From: Wolinella succinogenes DSM 1740
Lineage (GTDB): Bacteria > Campylobacterota > Campylobacteria > Campylobacterales > Helicobacteraceae
Direction: 5' to 3'
Assembly (NCBI RefSeq): GCF_000196135.1
Contig: NC_005090.1
Location: forward strand, 816,001 to 880,000
Length of the DNA stretch: 64,000 nucleotides
The notes under the pieces are model-generated. The model was not told where the DNA came from and did not search any database. It worked only from the letters and a program-made list of their open reading frames with translations. The first letter of the stretch is position 1. The number at the start of each line of letters is the position of its first letter. Shown one piece after another: positions 54,521-63,826 of this stretch. The translations under genes and the position numbers were made by a program.

Positions 54521-55753
54521 ATGCAAAGATTACTAAAGCAATCTTTGGTTGTGACCGCTAGCCTATTGGCGCTTGGGACAGCCTCTTTGGCTTCGTCTGA
54601 TCTTCAAACGATCATGAAGGAGCGAAAGCTTACCGAGAAGGATGTGCTAGCGGCGGCTAAGACTTACCAGCCAAGCGGAAGAAAAGATGAGTTCGTTGTC
54701 TTCTCTTCGGGGGGTCAGTCAGGTCAGATTCTTGTCTATGGGGTTCCTTCGATGAGAATTTATAAGTATATTGGTGTCTTCACCCCTGAGCCTTGGCAGG
54801 GCTATGGGTTTGATGATGATTCTAAAAAGGTTCTTCGCCAGGGGGATATTCGAGGGCGAGAGATCAATTGGGGCGACACACACCACCCCAACTTTACCGA
54901 GAAAAATGGTGAGTATGTGGGGGACTACCTTTTTATCAACGACAAGGCCAACCCTCGAATCGCCGTTGTGAATCTGCATGACTTCGAGACCACGCAAATT
55001 GTTGTCAACCCCATCATGAAGAGCGAGCATGGTGGATCGTTTGTGACTCCCAATACTGAATATGTGATTGAGGCGAGTCAATACGCCGCCCCGCTTGATC
55101 ATCAATACCATCCCATCGAAGAGTATGAGGCGGTCTTCCGAGGAGCGGTGACGCTTTGGAAGTTTGACTACGCTAAGGGTAAAATCGATGAAAAGGCCTC
55201 TTTTTCTCTAGAGTTTCCTCCCTATATGCAGGACTTGAGTGATGCGGGCAAGGGGGAATCTTTTGGCTGGGCATTCACTAACTCTTTTAACAGTGAAATG
55301 TACACTGGCGGAATCGAAAAAGGACTCCCTCCCTTTGAGGCGGGAATGAGCCGTAACGATACTGACTATATGCACGTGTATAACTGGCAGATGTTAGAGA
55401 AGCTTGCTCAAGACCCCAAGAATTACAAGATCTATCACGGGCACCGAGTCATCTCCATTGAGGCGGCGGTCAAAGCAGGAGCCCTCTTTTTGATTCCTGA
55501 GCCCAAGTCTCCTCATGGGGTGGACGTGAGTCCAGATGGGCGATACATCGTGGTAGGCGGGAAGCTTGACACACACGCTTCGGTCTATGATTTCCGCAAA
55601 ATCAAGCAACTTATCGACAAAAAAGAGTTTATCGGCGCTGATCCTTACGGCATTCCCATTTTAGATATGAAGAAGACGTTGCATGGGCAAGTCGAGCTAT
55701 ACTGCCACCATTTGTCAAGACAACTTTTTGAGAATTCATCTTCCAGCCTCTAG
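54521..55753 (+). pseudogene. nosZ: nosZ 5' part: cytochrome c nitrous oxide reductase, broken by IS
   Basis: The first 392 codons of cNosZ, to 55697, followed by 18 missense codons read into the IS and a stop at 55753. It has a Sec-type signal peptide (SLVVTASLLALGTASLASS) and no twin-arginine motif, as in clade II NosZ. CuZ ligand regions DTHHPNF (~120) and MKSEHGG (~166) lie here. The family reduces N2O to N2 in the periplasm. Removing the IS and one target duplicate joins this part in frame to the segment starting at 57007, giving 864 residues. As it stands the copper domains are separated, so no active enzyme is expected. Confidence 0.95.
55695..55697. repeat. IS target-site duplication, left copy (AGC)
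   Basis: AGC, repeated at 57004-57006. Deleting the element with one copy restores GTC GAG CTA GGA TTG in nosZ. Confidence 0.8.
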
Positions 55754-57003
55754 CCTTTAATTTAAGCAACGTTTTTCAACCCTTCTAGATAAACATTCAT
55801 GGGCTTTTGATAATTTAGTGCTGAATGAAATCTATTGTGATTGTAAAAATTGATATATCTTGAAACCTTAAATCTGAGATCTGAAATAGAGCTATACTCA
55901 TTGATATAGATTTCATCATATTTTAAAGTCCTAAAAAATCTCTCAATGGCAATATTATCAATGGATCTGCCTTTACCGTTCATAGAGATTTGAATGTTGT
56001 GTTTCTTGAGAAGTTCTGTATGTTCATGGCTGGTATATTGGCTACCTTGGTCGGAGTTGAATATTACAGGAATGTCATATTTTTCAATGGCTTCTTTTAA
56101 AACATCTGTTACAAGAGATGTATCCATAGTTGTTGATATTTTCCATGAGAGTATCGTTTTACTGTGCCAATCAATAATGGCGCACAAATACACGAAACCA
56201 CCCTTGATTGGGATATAGGTAATATCTCCACTCCAAACCTGATTGGCTCTGTTAATTTCAAGCTCTCGTAGTAGATATGGATAGATTTTATGTTTATAGT
56301 TTTTAATGGATGTGTGTCGTTTCTTTTTTGGAAAGATTGCCTGTATCCCCATAGTGTTCATTAGCTTATTGACTTTATTTACACCAATTGAAAATCCATC
56401 TTCCAAAAGCTGCCTATGCATAAACCGATAGCCATAGGTTGAGGATATATCAGTATATATCTCATCTATCCTTTTCATGATTTTTAAATCATTGTCTGAT
56501 ATGGGTTTAGGTTCATAATAAAGGGTTGAGCGATTTAAATCTATTATTTCACATTGTCTTGCCATGGAGAGATTCTTTAGCTTGGGTGTGACAAGATCTT
56601 TTTTATTTGATAAGCCCAAGCTCTTTAGCTTTCCCACTGCCCAATCCCTCTCTATGGTTGTTTTTCCTAATTTCTTTGCTAGAGCATCATTCTCTGTTTT
56701 TAGCTCTTCTATCTCATCTTTATAGGCTTTAGTAGCCGAACCTACATCAAATACTAGTGATGCATTCTCTAAAAACTGCTTTTTCCAATCAATGAGACTT
56801 TTTGGTGTAATCTCATATTTACTGGCAATCTGTGCTACAGTCTCTTCGCCACCTAGTAATTCTAAGACAACTCTAGTTTTAAATTCTGCACTATAGCTTT
56901 TTCTTTTTCTACTCATTTTTTCCTCTCCTAAATCTTTAGAAAATTCTACCATTTAGGAAGATAAACCTTTCAATTTATTGTCTTGAATTTTAGTGGCAGT
57001 ATA
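55698..57003 (-). mobile_element. IS3-family insertion sequence in nosZ
   Basis: A 1306-bp element bounded by 26-bp imperfect inverted repeats (55698-55723 and 56978-57003), identical in the outer 11 (TATACTGCCAC) and inner 9 (TCAAGACAA) bases, with a 3-bp AGC target duplication. One transposase gene runs antisense to nosZ. A+T content is visibly higher than in flanking genes. From memory this corresponds to IS1302 of W. succinogenes, which I cannot verify here. Confidence 0.93.
55762..56916 (-). CDS. IS3-family transposase, single-frame
   Basis: A 384-residue transposase. N-terminal HTH (SYSAEFKTRVVLELLGGEE, KYEITPKSLIDWKKQFLEN) as in OrfA, a coiled coil (~65-95), then an HTH_21 region (YGYRFMHRQLLEDG) and an integrase core with the DDE triad: Asp in WSGDITYIPIKGG, Asp in FNSDQGSQYTS and Glu in IAIERFFRTLKYDE. 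Most IS3 elements encode OrfA and OrfB in two frames joined by frameshifting; here one frame spans both. ATG 56916 has AGGAGAGG upstream. Apparently intact. Confidence 0.95.
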   Translation of the reverse strand: MSRKRKSYSAEFKTRVVLELLGGEETVAQIASKYEITPKSLIDWKKQFLENASLVFDVGSATKAYKDEIEELKTENDALAKKLGKTTIERDWAVGKLKSLGLSNKKDLVTPKLKNLSMARQCEIIDLNRSTLYYEPKPISDNDLKIMKRIDEIYTDISSTYGYRFMHRQLLEDGFSIGVNKVNKLMNTMGIQAIFPKKKRHTSIKNYKHKIYPYLLRELEINRANQVWSGDITYIPIKGGFVYLCAIIDWHSKTILSWKISTTMDTSLVTDVLKEAIEKYDIPVIFNSDQGSQYTSHEHTELLKKHNIQISMNGKGRSIDNIAIERFFRTLKYDEIYINEYSSISDLRFKVSRYINFYNHNRFHSALNYQKPMNVYLEGLKNVA

Positions 57004-57006
57004 AGC
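57004..57006. repeat. IS target-site duplication, right copy (AGC)
   Basis: Second copy of the AGC duplication; the nosZ frame resumes at 57007. Confidence 0.8.
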
Positions 57007-58424
57007 TAGGATTGGGGCCATTACATCACACCTATGATGCGCAAGATGGAATCATCTACACCTCTTTGTATGTCGATTCGCAGATCGTCAAGTGGGATTA
57101 TAAGAATCTTAAAGTGCTTGATCGGGTGAATGTTCACTACAACATTGGACACCTTGATTCTATGGAGGGTAAATCCGCCAAGCCTAAAGGCAAGTATGCC
57201 CTAGCGCTTGACAAACTCTCTATTGATCGATTCAACCCTGTGGGTCCTTTGCATCCTCAAAATCATCAGCTCATCGACATCGGCGGGCCAAAAATGGAAC
57301 TCATCTATGATCTGCCCATTCCTCTTGGCGAACCCCACGATGTTATCAGTATTGCAGCGGATAAGCTCAAACCTCAAGTGACCTACCCCATGGGAACCAA
57401 CTCAAGGACGGGCAAGCAACATGAGGCAATGACGCTTGCAGGCCAAGAGCGTGTGGAACGCAAAGGCAATGAGGTGAAGATCTATGGAACACTGATTCGA
57501 AGTCACATTAATCCTGAGCACGTCACCGTGAACAAGGGAGATAAGGTGACTTTCTACCTCACCAATCTAGAGCGAGCACAGGATGAGACACATGGATTTG
57601 CCGTGAGTGGCTATAACGTCCATGCCTCTGTTGAGCCAGGCAAAACAGTCGCGGTCACATTCACAGCCGATGAAGAGGGTGTTTTCCCCTACTACTGCAC
57701 CGAGTTCTGCTCAGCGCTTCACTTGGAGATGATGGGATACCTCTATGTCAAAGATCCAAAGAAAAAGTATGAGTCAGTCAAAGAGCTGAAGCTTCAAAAG
57801 ATGAGCAAAGAGCAATTGGAATCGGAATATAAAAAGGTCATCGCCACCAACAAGGCCACGGATGATGTGATCCAGAGCGTAGTGAAGTTCCTCAAAGATA
57901 AAAACTACGCCAAATATCCCAAGGTGAAATCTCTTGTGGAGGATGCGCTTGATCAGTATGGCAAGATTGGCGAAGTGAAGGCCAAAGCCGATGAATCCTA
58001 TAAAAAGGGCGATGTCAATGGGGCCATTCTTTGGGAGTATCAAGTTTGGCAATACATGGTCAAAACCGCTGATGTAGGACTTCGAGCGAAAAATAACCTT
58101 GCTAAAGAGCTGGCCACTCCCATGAAGCCAGCGGCTCAAAAGGGTGAAGAAGCCTACCTCAAGGGAGGTTGCAACGGGTGTCACGTGATTGGTCAGGTGA
58201 GTTCAGGCCCTGATCTTACAGGGGTTCTCTCCCGACATGAAAACGCCGAAAAATGGGTGTTTGACTTTATTAAGAATCCCGCCAGCAAGTATGAAGAGGA
58301 TTATGTGAAAACCATGATCAACTACTTCAATCTTCGTATGCCCAATCAGCATATGAACGATCAGGAGATCAAAGACATCATCGAATACCTCAAATGGATC
58401 GATGAGAACGCGGGTCTCTTCTAA
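57007..58424 (+). pseudogene. nosZ: nosZ 3' part: CuZ/CuA domains and C-terminal cytochrome c
   Basis: Codons 393-864 of cNosZ. Further CuZ ligands lie in LGPLHHTYDAQDG and NIGHLDSMEG. The CuA site YCTEFCSALHLEMMGY is at ~620-636 of the reconstructed protein. Unlike typical NosZ, the protein continues with a helical linker and a C-terminal class I cytochrome with haem site CNGCH (~780) and a late Met (LRMPNQHM), so electrons can enter directly from c-type cytochromes. Without the 5' part there is no start signal or signal peptide, so this is not expected to be expressed as a functional protein. Confidence 0.95.
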
Positions 58425-58432
58425 AACCCTCT

Positions 58433-58453
58433 CCTCTCCCTCTTTGGGGGAGG
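58433..58453 (+). other. Hairpin between nosZ and nosB
   Basis: CCTCTCCC (58433-58440) pairs with GGGGGAGG (58446-58453) with one wobble and a 5-base loop. No T run follows directly (an AAAATC stretch comes first), so it is more likely an mRNA-processing or attenuating hairpin than a strict terminator. Confidence 0.4.
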
Positions 58454-58516
58454 AAAATCTTACAAAACTTTTTTGCTTGCCAGAGAGGTTTTTTAATATT
58501 TTGAAGGAGTGAAATC

Positions 58517-59305
58517 ATGGAAAACAGAGGAATCGCCAAATATAAGATTTACACAATTTTGGCGCTTTTGTTGATGACGATTGGCTTTACTATCCCCGTG
58601 CTTGGATTCCATGGCATGATGGGCAAGATCAAACAGGGAGAGGCTCTGCCCTCGTATGTCTATCCACTTTGGAACACCTACACCTCTTTTCACTACAAGA
58701 ATCACATGGTCCCCAAGGAAGTGGCGGGAGATTTAAAGAAAATGATTGAGAGGAGGGCGGAGATTGGGGTTCCCTCCCTCCCCGTATGGTCGGTCTCGCT
58801 TGAAGCTCCCAACTATCCAAAATCGGCTTTTCCTAATGGAATCCCCGTCTATTTTCATGTGGATGGATATAGTGGAGATGTGCATGAGATGAACACCATC
58901 AATCACTACATCGGGATGTATCCCATGGAGCATGGAGGGAATCTAGAGCGGAGCCTTGTGCCCTATTATCTTCTTCTGGCCACGCTGATGATGCTCGCTT
59001 TTCTCTATTATGATGGGCGAGGGAATTCGCTTTTGATGGTGCTGCCCATCATTGCTCCTGCGCTTTTTCTTTCGATTTTTGCGGGCTGGCTCTATTGGTA
59101 TGGGCACAATATGCAAGAGTGGGGGGCGTTTAAAATCAAGCCTTTCATGCCAACGGTTTTTGGGGATGGCAAGGTGGCGCAATTCACCACGCACTCCTAC
59201 CCCTCTTTTGGTTTTTGGGTGATGGTTGTCATGTCGGCTCTCTCGATTCTTGCACTATTTTCCAAGAGGCAACACCTCAGACAGAATTCCCCTGAGGCGA
59301 AGTAG
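58517..59305 (+). CDS. nosB: NosB-like membrane protein of the nos cluster
   Basis: A 262-residue inner-membrane protein with about four spans: one N-terminal (~14-33, LALLLMTIGFTIPVLGFHG) and three C-terminal (~155-250), with a soluble region in between. I name it from its place directly after nosZ in the order nosZ-B-D-G-C1-C2-H-F known from W. succinogenes; its function is unknown, possibly electron transfer or NosZ maturation. AAGGAG precedes ATG 58517. Confidence 0.82.
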   Translation: MENRGIAKYKIYTILALLLMTIGFTIPVLGFHGMMGKIKQGEALPSYVYPLWNTYTSFHYKNHMVPKEVAGDLKKMIERRAEIGVPSLPVWSVSLEAPNYPKSAFPNGIPVYFHVDGYSGDVHEMNTINHYIGMYPMEHGGNLERSLVPYYLLLATLMMLAFLYYDGRGNSLLMVLPIIAPALFLSIFAGWLYWYGHNMQEWGAFKIKPFMPTVFGDGKVAQFTTHSYPSFGFWVMVVMSALSILALFSKRQHLRQNSPEAK

Positions 59306-59314
59306 GTCGTGGGG

Positions 59315-60532
59315 ATGTGGCGAACGGCTCTCCTTGGGTGGGGGCTGGCGACCTCCTTGTTGAATGCCTCGATTCTTCAAGAGGCCATTGATAGGGCTTC
59401 GCCTGGAGATATTTTAAGGCTCGCTCCTGGAATCTATCAGGGAGCTATCCGCATCGATAAGCCTCTCACAATTGAGGGACAAGAGGGAAGGGTGATCATT
59501 AGAGGCGAAGGCAAGGGCAGTGTGATCCGGATTCTTGCCTCTTCTGTGACGCTAAAAGGGCTTTGGATTGAGGGAAGCGGGAGTGAGCACTCTAGCATTG
59601 ATGCGGGAATTGTGGCAGAGAAGGTGAGCAATCTGAAGATTCTGGATAATCGTCTGCGAGACGTCCTCTTTGGAATCGACCTAAGAGAGACGCATCGATC
59701 GGAAGTCTCTCGGAATCATATCACCTCCAAGCCCTTTGATCTTGGACTAAGAGGGGATGCGATACGGCTTTGGTATAGCCATGACAACACCATTTCAGAG
59801 AACACCATCCAAGAGAGTCGAGATTTTGTGGTGTGGTACTCCAGCGGCAATCGAATCTTTAAAAATCACGGAATGGATGGGAGATATTCGCTCCATTTCA
59901 TGTATGCAGGAAAAAATCTTGTGGAAGATAATCTATTTGAGCGCAACTCTGTGGGGATTTTTTTCATGTATTCAGAGGGGACAACCGCTAGAAACAACAC
60001 AGTGAAAAACTCCATTGGTTCTTTTGGCGTGGGGATTGGGATGAAAGATGCCTCTAATTTCACCCTCAAAGAGAATACAGTGATCTATAACGCTAGAGGG
60101 TTTTATATCGACCAATCCCCCTTTCAGCCAGGAAGTGTCAATCGCTATGAAGGAAATAGAATCCTCTACAACACCACAGGAGTGCAATTTCACGCGACCC
60201 AGCATCGCAGTCTCTTTTATGGGAATCTTTTCAAAGGGAATGTCGAGACGATTGCCAATGACACCCCTGGGGCCAAGATTCGCCTCAATGAGTGGCTGGG
60301 AAATTATTACGATGATTATGAAGGGCTTGATCGAAACAAGGATGGAATCGGAGATATTCCCCACCATCACTATGCGTATGCCGACAAGCTATGGCTCTAC
60401 TATCCCGCACTTCGATTCTTTTACGGATCAACGGTGATGAGCGTACTCAATTTCTTGGCCAAGCTCGCTCCTTTTTCGGAACCCGACTTGTTGCTAGAGG
60501 ATTCTAAGCCCAAAATGGAGGCGAAATTTTGA
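59315..60532 (+). CDS. nosD: NosD copper-assembly protein
   Basis: A 405-residue periplasmic protein with a signal peptide (ALLGWGLATSLLNAS) and CASH-type right-handed beta-helix repeats (NLKILDNRLRDVLFGIDLRE, TTARNNTVKNSIGSFGVGIG). NosD is needed, with NosF and NosY, to build the CuZ centre of NosZ. An EF-like LDRNKDGIGDIPHHHY lies near the C-terminus. ATG 59315 or GTG 59309 could be the start. The stop overlaps nosG. Confidence 0.93.
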   Translation: MWRTALLGWGLATSLLNASILQEAIDRASPGDILRLAPGIYQGAIRIDKPLTIEGQEGRVIIRGEGKGSVIRILASSVTLKGLWIEGSGSEHSSIDAGIVAEKVSNLKILDNRLRDVLFGIDLRETHRSEVSRNHITSKPFDLGLRGDAIRLWYSHDNTISENTIQESRDFVVWYSSGNRIFKNHGMDGRYSLHFMYAGKNLVEDNLFERNSVGIFFMYSEGTTARNNTVKNSIGSFGVGIGMKDASNFTLKENTVIYNARGFYIDQSPFQPGSVNRYEGNRILYNTTGVQFHATQHRSLFYGNLFKGNVETIANDTPGAKIRLNEWLGNYYDDYEGLDRNKDGIGDIPHHHYAYADKLWLYYPALRFFYGSTVMSVLNFLAKLAPFSEPDLLLEDSKPKMEAKF

Positions 60533-61251
60533 TGGATCGACGAGACTTTATTTTTTATGGAGCGGGCGGGACGGGAGCGCTTTGTGCAGGATTTTTGGGA
60601 GGGCATCTCTTGTCTGGATTCTTGCACTCCAAAGAGCCTTTATTGCGGCCTCCAGGCGCTTTAGAAGAATCGGAATTTCTTGCCACTTGTATCAAATGCG
60701 GCCAATGCGTGCAGGTTTGCCCCTATTACGCCCTTTCGCTTCTTGATATTTGGCATGGGAGCTCCTTGGGGACTCCTTATGTTGATGCAAGAGAGCGTGG
60801 ATGCTATCTGTGTGATCTCTATCCTTGCGTGCTGGCGTGTCCAAGTGGAGCGCTAAGCCATGAGACCACAGAGATCAAAGATGTTCATATGGGGATGGCC
60901 TATGTGAAGCGAATCGACGCTTGCTTGGCCTTTTTGGGAGAAGAGGTTAAAGCGGAAGCGGTCTCTAGGATGATCCATCGAAAACTTCATAATGATCGAG
61001 AGCGAGCTGTGGCAGAGAGAATCGCTGATTCCGTGGGTAACCCCTGTTCCCTCTGCGCCGATCTCTGTCCCCATCCCTCACCCCTAGAGGCGATTGCAAT
61101 GGTGCAACTTGAGGGGAAGAAGAGGGCTCCTCAGATTCGCTCTGGCTGTGTGGGGTGCGGAGTGTGTCAGGAGGTTTGCCCTGCAAGCGAGTCGGTGATA
61201 GAAATTGTTCCAAGAGTGGGGTATGAAGAGCTTTATGGAGGTCAAAAATGA
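60532..61251 (+). CDS. nosG: NosG, NapG-like periplasmic ferredoxin
   Basis: A 239-residue Fe-S protein. The N-terminus DRRDFIFYGAGGTGALCAG is Tat-like (RR-x-F followed by a hydrophobic stretch), pointing to export by TatBC. Four Cys clusters suit four [4Fe-4S] centres: CIKCGQCVQVCP, CYLCDLYPCVLACP, CSLCADLCP and CVGCGVCQEVCP. With NosH it should form a menaquinol dehydrogenase branch feeding the cytochromes. ATG 60532 overlaps the nosD stop; TTG 60529 is an alternative. Confidence 0.93.
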   Translation: MDRRDFIFYGAGGTGALCAGFLGGHLLSGFLHSKEPLLRPPGALEESEFLATCIKCGQCVQVCPYYALSLLDIWHGSSLGTPYVDARERGCYLCDLYPCVLACPSGALSHETTEIKDVHMGMAYVKRIDACLAFLGEEVKAEAVSRMIHRKLHNDRERAVAERIADSVGNPCSLCADLCPHPSPLEAIAMVQLEGKKRAPQIRSGCVGCGVCQEVCPASESVIEIVPRVGYEELYGGQK

Positions 61252-61802
61252 GGAGAGAATGGGTAGTGATTTGGGTGGCTTTGATGCTAGGTTTATCAGG
61301 GTGCGATTCTAAGGAGGAGAGGGCTAAGGAGCGATTTCCGACCTCTCTTTCTGAGGTCAAAGAGGCGGGTATGATCATCATCGAAAAGGGGAAGACTCCA
61401 GAGGGCGAGAATCCTTTTATCACCTACAACATTGATGGGGAGCGCCAAGTGAAGGTAGGTTTTGGAGAGGATGATAATGAGACCACCAAAAGCATTGGAG
61501 CCATCGCCTCCGTGAAAACCCCTTATGATCGAATCAATATAGAGCTTCTCAAGGGACGACTTAGTAAAAACTTTATCCTCAAGTGTTCGGCGTGTCACGA
61601 TGATTACGCCAATGGAATCATTGGCCCCTCTCTTTTGAAAAAGAGTGAGGCAGAGGTCTTTGACAAGATCATCGCCTATAAAACCAAAAAAGAGGCCAAT
61701 GTCCTCATGAGAGAGCTGGTCATGCAGATGGATGAGACAGAGATTCGATCCTTGGCTAAAGAGATCAGCGAATTTAACCAACAATTTAGGAGTCAACCAT
61801 GA
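61248..61802 (+). CDS. nosC1: NosC1 monoheme cytochrome c lipoprotein
   Basis: A 184-residue lipoprotein (lipobox LSGC, Cys at ~19) with a C-terminal class I cytochrome domain, haem site CSACH (~107-111), and LVMQMDETEIRSLAKEI containing the candidate Met ligand. It overlaps nosG and nosC2 by 4 bp each, so the three are translationally coupled. Probable electron carrier from NosGH towards NosZ. Confidence 0.92.
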   Translation: MRREWVVIWVALMLGLSGCDSKEERAKERFPTSLSEVKEAGMIIIEKGKTPEGENPFITYNIDGERQVKVGFGEDDNETTKSIGAIASVKTPYDRINIELLKGRLSKNFILKCSACHDDYANGIIGPSLLKKSEAEVFDKIIAYKTKKEANVLMRELVMQMDETEIRSLAKEISEFNQQFRSQP

Positions 61803-62263
61803 AAACAGGTCAAATCATCACCCTCGCTATGGGAGGTGTCGTAGTGGCGTTGATGCTCTATGTCGCGCTTAGCGGGGGAGAATCCACCCCTACTCCCGCC
61901 AAGCCGTCTCTCGCTCCCGTCAGCGAGGCTGCTTCTTCGCTTGCTCAAAACCCCAAAGAGGTTGCCTTGGAGGCGGAAGATGAGGAGATGAAGAAGATCA
62001 GAGAGCTTCAAGGAAGCGTCAAGAACAGAGAGCTTAAAGTGAGCCATCTCTACAGCCTTAAGTGCGCTCCTTGTCATGGGTATGACGGAGAGGGCAAGAT
62101 TGCCCCTTCGCTGCTTGGCAAGAGTGAGACAGAGCTTTTGGCTAAACTAAGAGACTACAAAGAAGACAAAGTTCCAAACTCTTTAATGAAGGGGCTTTTG
62201 ACCAATTCAACTCAGCAGGAGCTAGAGGACTTGGCTAAAGAGATTGCTGGATTCTCCAAGTAG
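61799..62263 (+). CDS. nosC2: NosC2 monoheme cytochrome c
   Basis: A 154-residue protein anchored by an N-terminal helix (IITLAMGGVVVALMLYVAL), with a Pro/Ala-rich linker and a class I cytochrome: haem site CAPCH (~85-89), GKIAPSLLGKSETELLAKL, candidate Met in NSLMKGLL, and LEDLAKEIAGF at the C-terminus. It resembles NosC1 in the cytochrome domain, suggesting duplication. Confidence 0.92.
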   Translation: MKTGQIITLAMGGVVVALMLYVALSGGESTPTPAKPSLAPVSEAASSLAQNPKEVALEAEDEEMKKIRELQGSVKNRELKVSHLYSLKCAPCHGYDGEGKIAPSLLGKSETELLAKLRDYKEDKVPNSLMKGLLTNSTQQELEDLAKEIAGFSK

Positions 62264-62269
62264 GTTATC

Positions 62270-63166
62270 ATGAACAAATATACGACTAGAGCCACTCTCG
62301 CCCATGTTGGTTTTTGGGATAGTTTCGTCTCGACTCGACCCGATGGAAAGAGGCGCCCAAGTCTCCGAGCTTGGCGCTATACAGTCGTCATCTCTGTGCA
62401 CCTGCTCTTTTTGCTCTCCTATTATGCAGATATTCAGATTTTAGAGGGCTCTATTAGCGGCTCGCGGATGCTTGGGTTTCACCTCGCCGATCCTTTTATC
62501 ACGCTTGAGGTGATGAGTGCCTACCGCGGAATTCCTACCAACCTCCTCATCGGTGCGGTAAGCATAGGAGGTTTTTATCTTTTTTTTGGCGGCAGGGCTT
62601 TTTGTTCTTGGGTCTGTCCCTATGGAATTTTTGGTGAAATAGGAGAGAGGCTGCACCAAAAATTGCTCTCAAAAAAAATCATCCAAGAGCGGACATTCAG
62701 CCCCTACTGGCGTTATATCTTTTGGATTTTTTTCCTCTCGCTCTCCTTTTTTGGAGGTTTTTTGGTCTTTGAGCTGTTCAATGTGGTGGGGATCCTTTCT
62801 CGATTCATCATCTATGGTTGGAGTGCCGCCATCTCGTGGGTGATTTTGATCTTTGCTTTTGAAGTCTTTTTTTCACAACGAGCTTGGTGCCGCTATGTCT
62901 GCCCCTTGGGAACCACCTATACGATGCTAGGGGGTGCGAGCGCAATGAAGATCGCTTGGAGTGAGGAGCAATGCAACCATTGCGGGGTCTGTTCCACCGT
63001 CTGCATTGTGCCCCATGTGCTGGATATGACCAAGAAAAAAAGTGAGGGCCAAAAGGGTGGAAAGCACCTCGTCCAAAGTGGTGATTGCACCCTATGCGGA
63101 CGATGCATTGATGTGTGCCATACGGATGCTTTGGGTTTTGAAAATCGACTCAAAAAGCTCCTCTAA
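62270..63166 (+). CDS. nosH: NosH, NapH-like membrane ferredoxin
   Basis: A 298-residue membrane protein with about four spans and two conserved CxxxCP loops (CSWVCPYGIFGE and CRYVCPLGTTY), as in NapH, where they are implicated in quinol oxidation. The C-terminal cytoplasmic part holds two [4Fe-4S] sites, CNHCGVCSTVC and CTLCGRCIDVC. With NosG it probably replaces NosR as electron donor system. No FMN domain. Confidence 0.93.
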   Translation: MNKYTTRATLAHVGFWDSFVSTRPDGKRRPSLRAWRYTVVISVHLLFLLSYYADIQILEGSISGSRMLGFHLADPFITLEVMSAYRGIPTNLLIGAVSIGGFYLFFGGRAFCSWVCPYGIFGEIGERLHQKLLSKKIIQERTFSPYWRYIFWIFFLSLSFFGGFLVFELFNVVGILSRFIIYGWSAAISWVILIFAFEVFFSQRAWCRYVCPLGTTYTMLGGASAMKIAWSEEQCNHCGVCSTVCIVPHVLDMTKKKSEGQKGGKHLVQSGDCTLCGRCIDVCHTDALGFENRLKKLL

Positions 63167-63187
63167 AAGAGCCAAAAGGAGAAACTA

Positions 63188-63826
63188 TTGATTGAGATTG
63201 ATTGCGTCAGCAAAAGCTTTGGTGGACAAAAGGTGCTAGAGGAGGTCTCTTTGGGAATCGCCAAAGGAGAGAAGCTCCTGCTTATGGGGCAAAATGGCGC
63301 AGGAAAGACAACGCTTATGAGGATGATTTTGGGCGAGTATCGTCCCGATAAAGGAGGGGTCAAAATCGATGGATGCGACCCCCTTAGGGAGCGTCAAAAG
63401 GCTTTGGCGCAAATCGCGTTTGTTCCTCAGATGCCTCCGCCCCTCAAGCTCACGCTAGAAGAGCTGACCTATTATGTGAGCCAAAGTTGTGGCATAGAGA
63501 GCGAACGGGTTTGGAAGTTTGCCGAGGCGATGGAGCTGGAGTGGAAACAAAATCTTAAAAAGACTTTTTTCAAGCTCTCTGGGGGGATGAAGCAGAAACT
63601 TTTAATTGCTATTGCCTTGAGTCGTGACGCTCAAGTGCTCATGTTTGATGAACCCACAGCCAATCTTGATCCTAGCGCGAGAATACGATTTGATGCGCTT
63701 TTGAGAGAGTTTGCCATGGATAAGAGCCTCATTTTCATCTCCCATCGTATTCAAGAAGTGGAGGGATTAGTAGAGCGAATCGTCGAGATGGATCTTGGAA
63801 AGGTGGTGCGTGATGAGAAGATTTAG
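63188..63826 (+). CDS. nosF: NosF ABC ATPase
   Basis: A 212-residue ATPase with Walker A GQNGAGKTTLMRM (~34-46), signature LSGGMKQKLLIAIALS (~127) and Walker B VLMFDEPTANLDP (~148). NosF acts with NosY and NosD to supply sulfur to the CuZ site. TTG 63188 is preceded by AAAGGAG. Its last 14 bp overlap nosL. nosY is expected beyond the window. Confidence 0.93.
   Translation: MIEIDCVSKSFGGQKVLEEVSLGIAKGEKLLLMGQNGAGKTTLMRMILGEYRPDKGGVKIDGCDPLRERQKALAQIAFVPQMPPPLKLTLEELTYYVSQSCGIESERVWKFAEAMELEWKQNLKKTFFKLSGGMKQKLLIAIALSRDAQVLMFDEPTANLDPSARIRFDALLREFAMDKSLIFISHRIQEVEGLVERIVEMDLGKVVRDEKI

Noticed and set aside
55698-57003. Reading the IS as carrying a 5-bp AGCTA duplication
   Set aside because: It would leave asymmetric ends (TACTGCC left, GGCAGTATA right). 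A 3-bp AGC duplication gives fully paired TATACTGCCAC ends and the size usual for IS3 elements.
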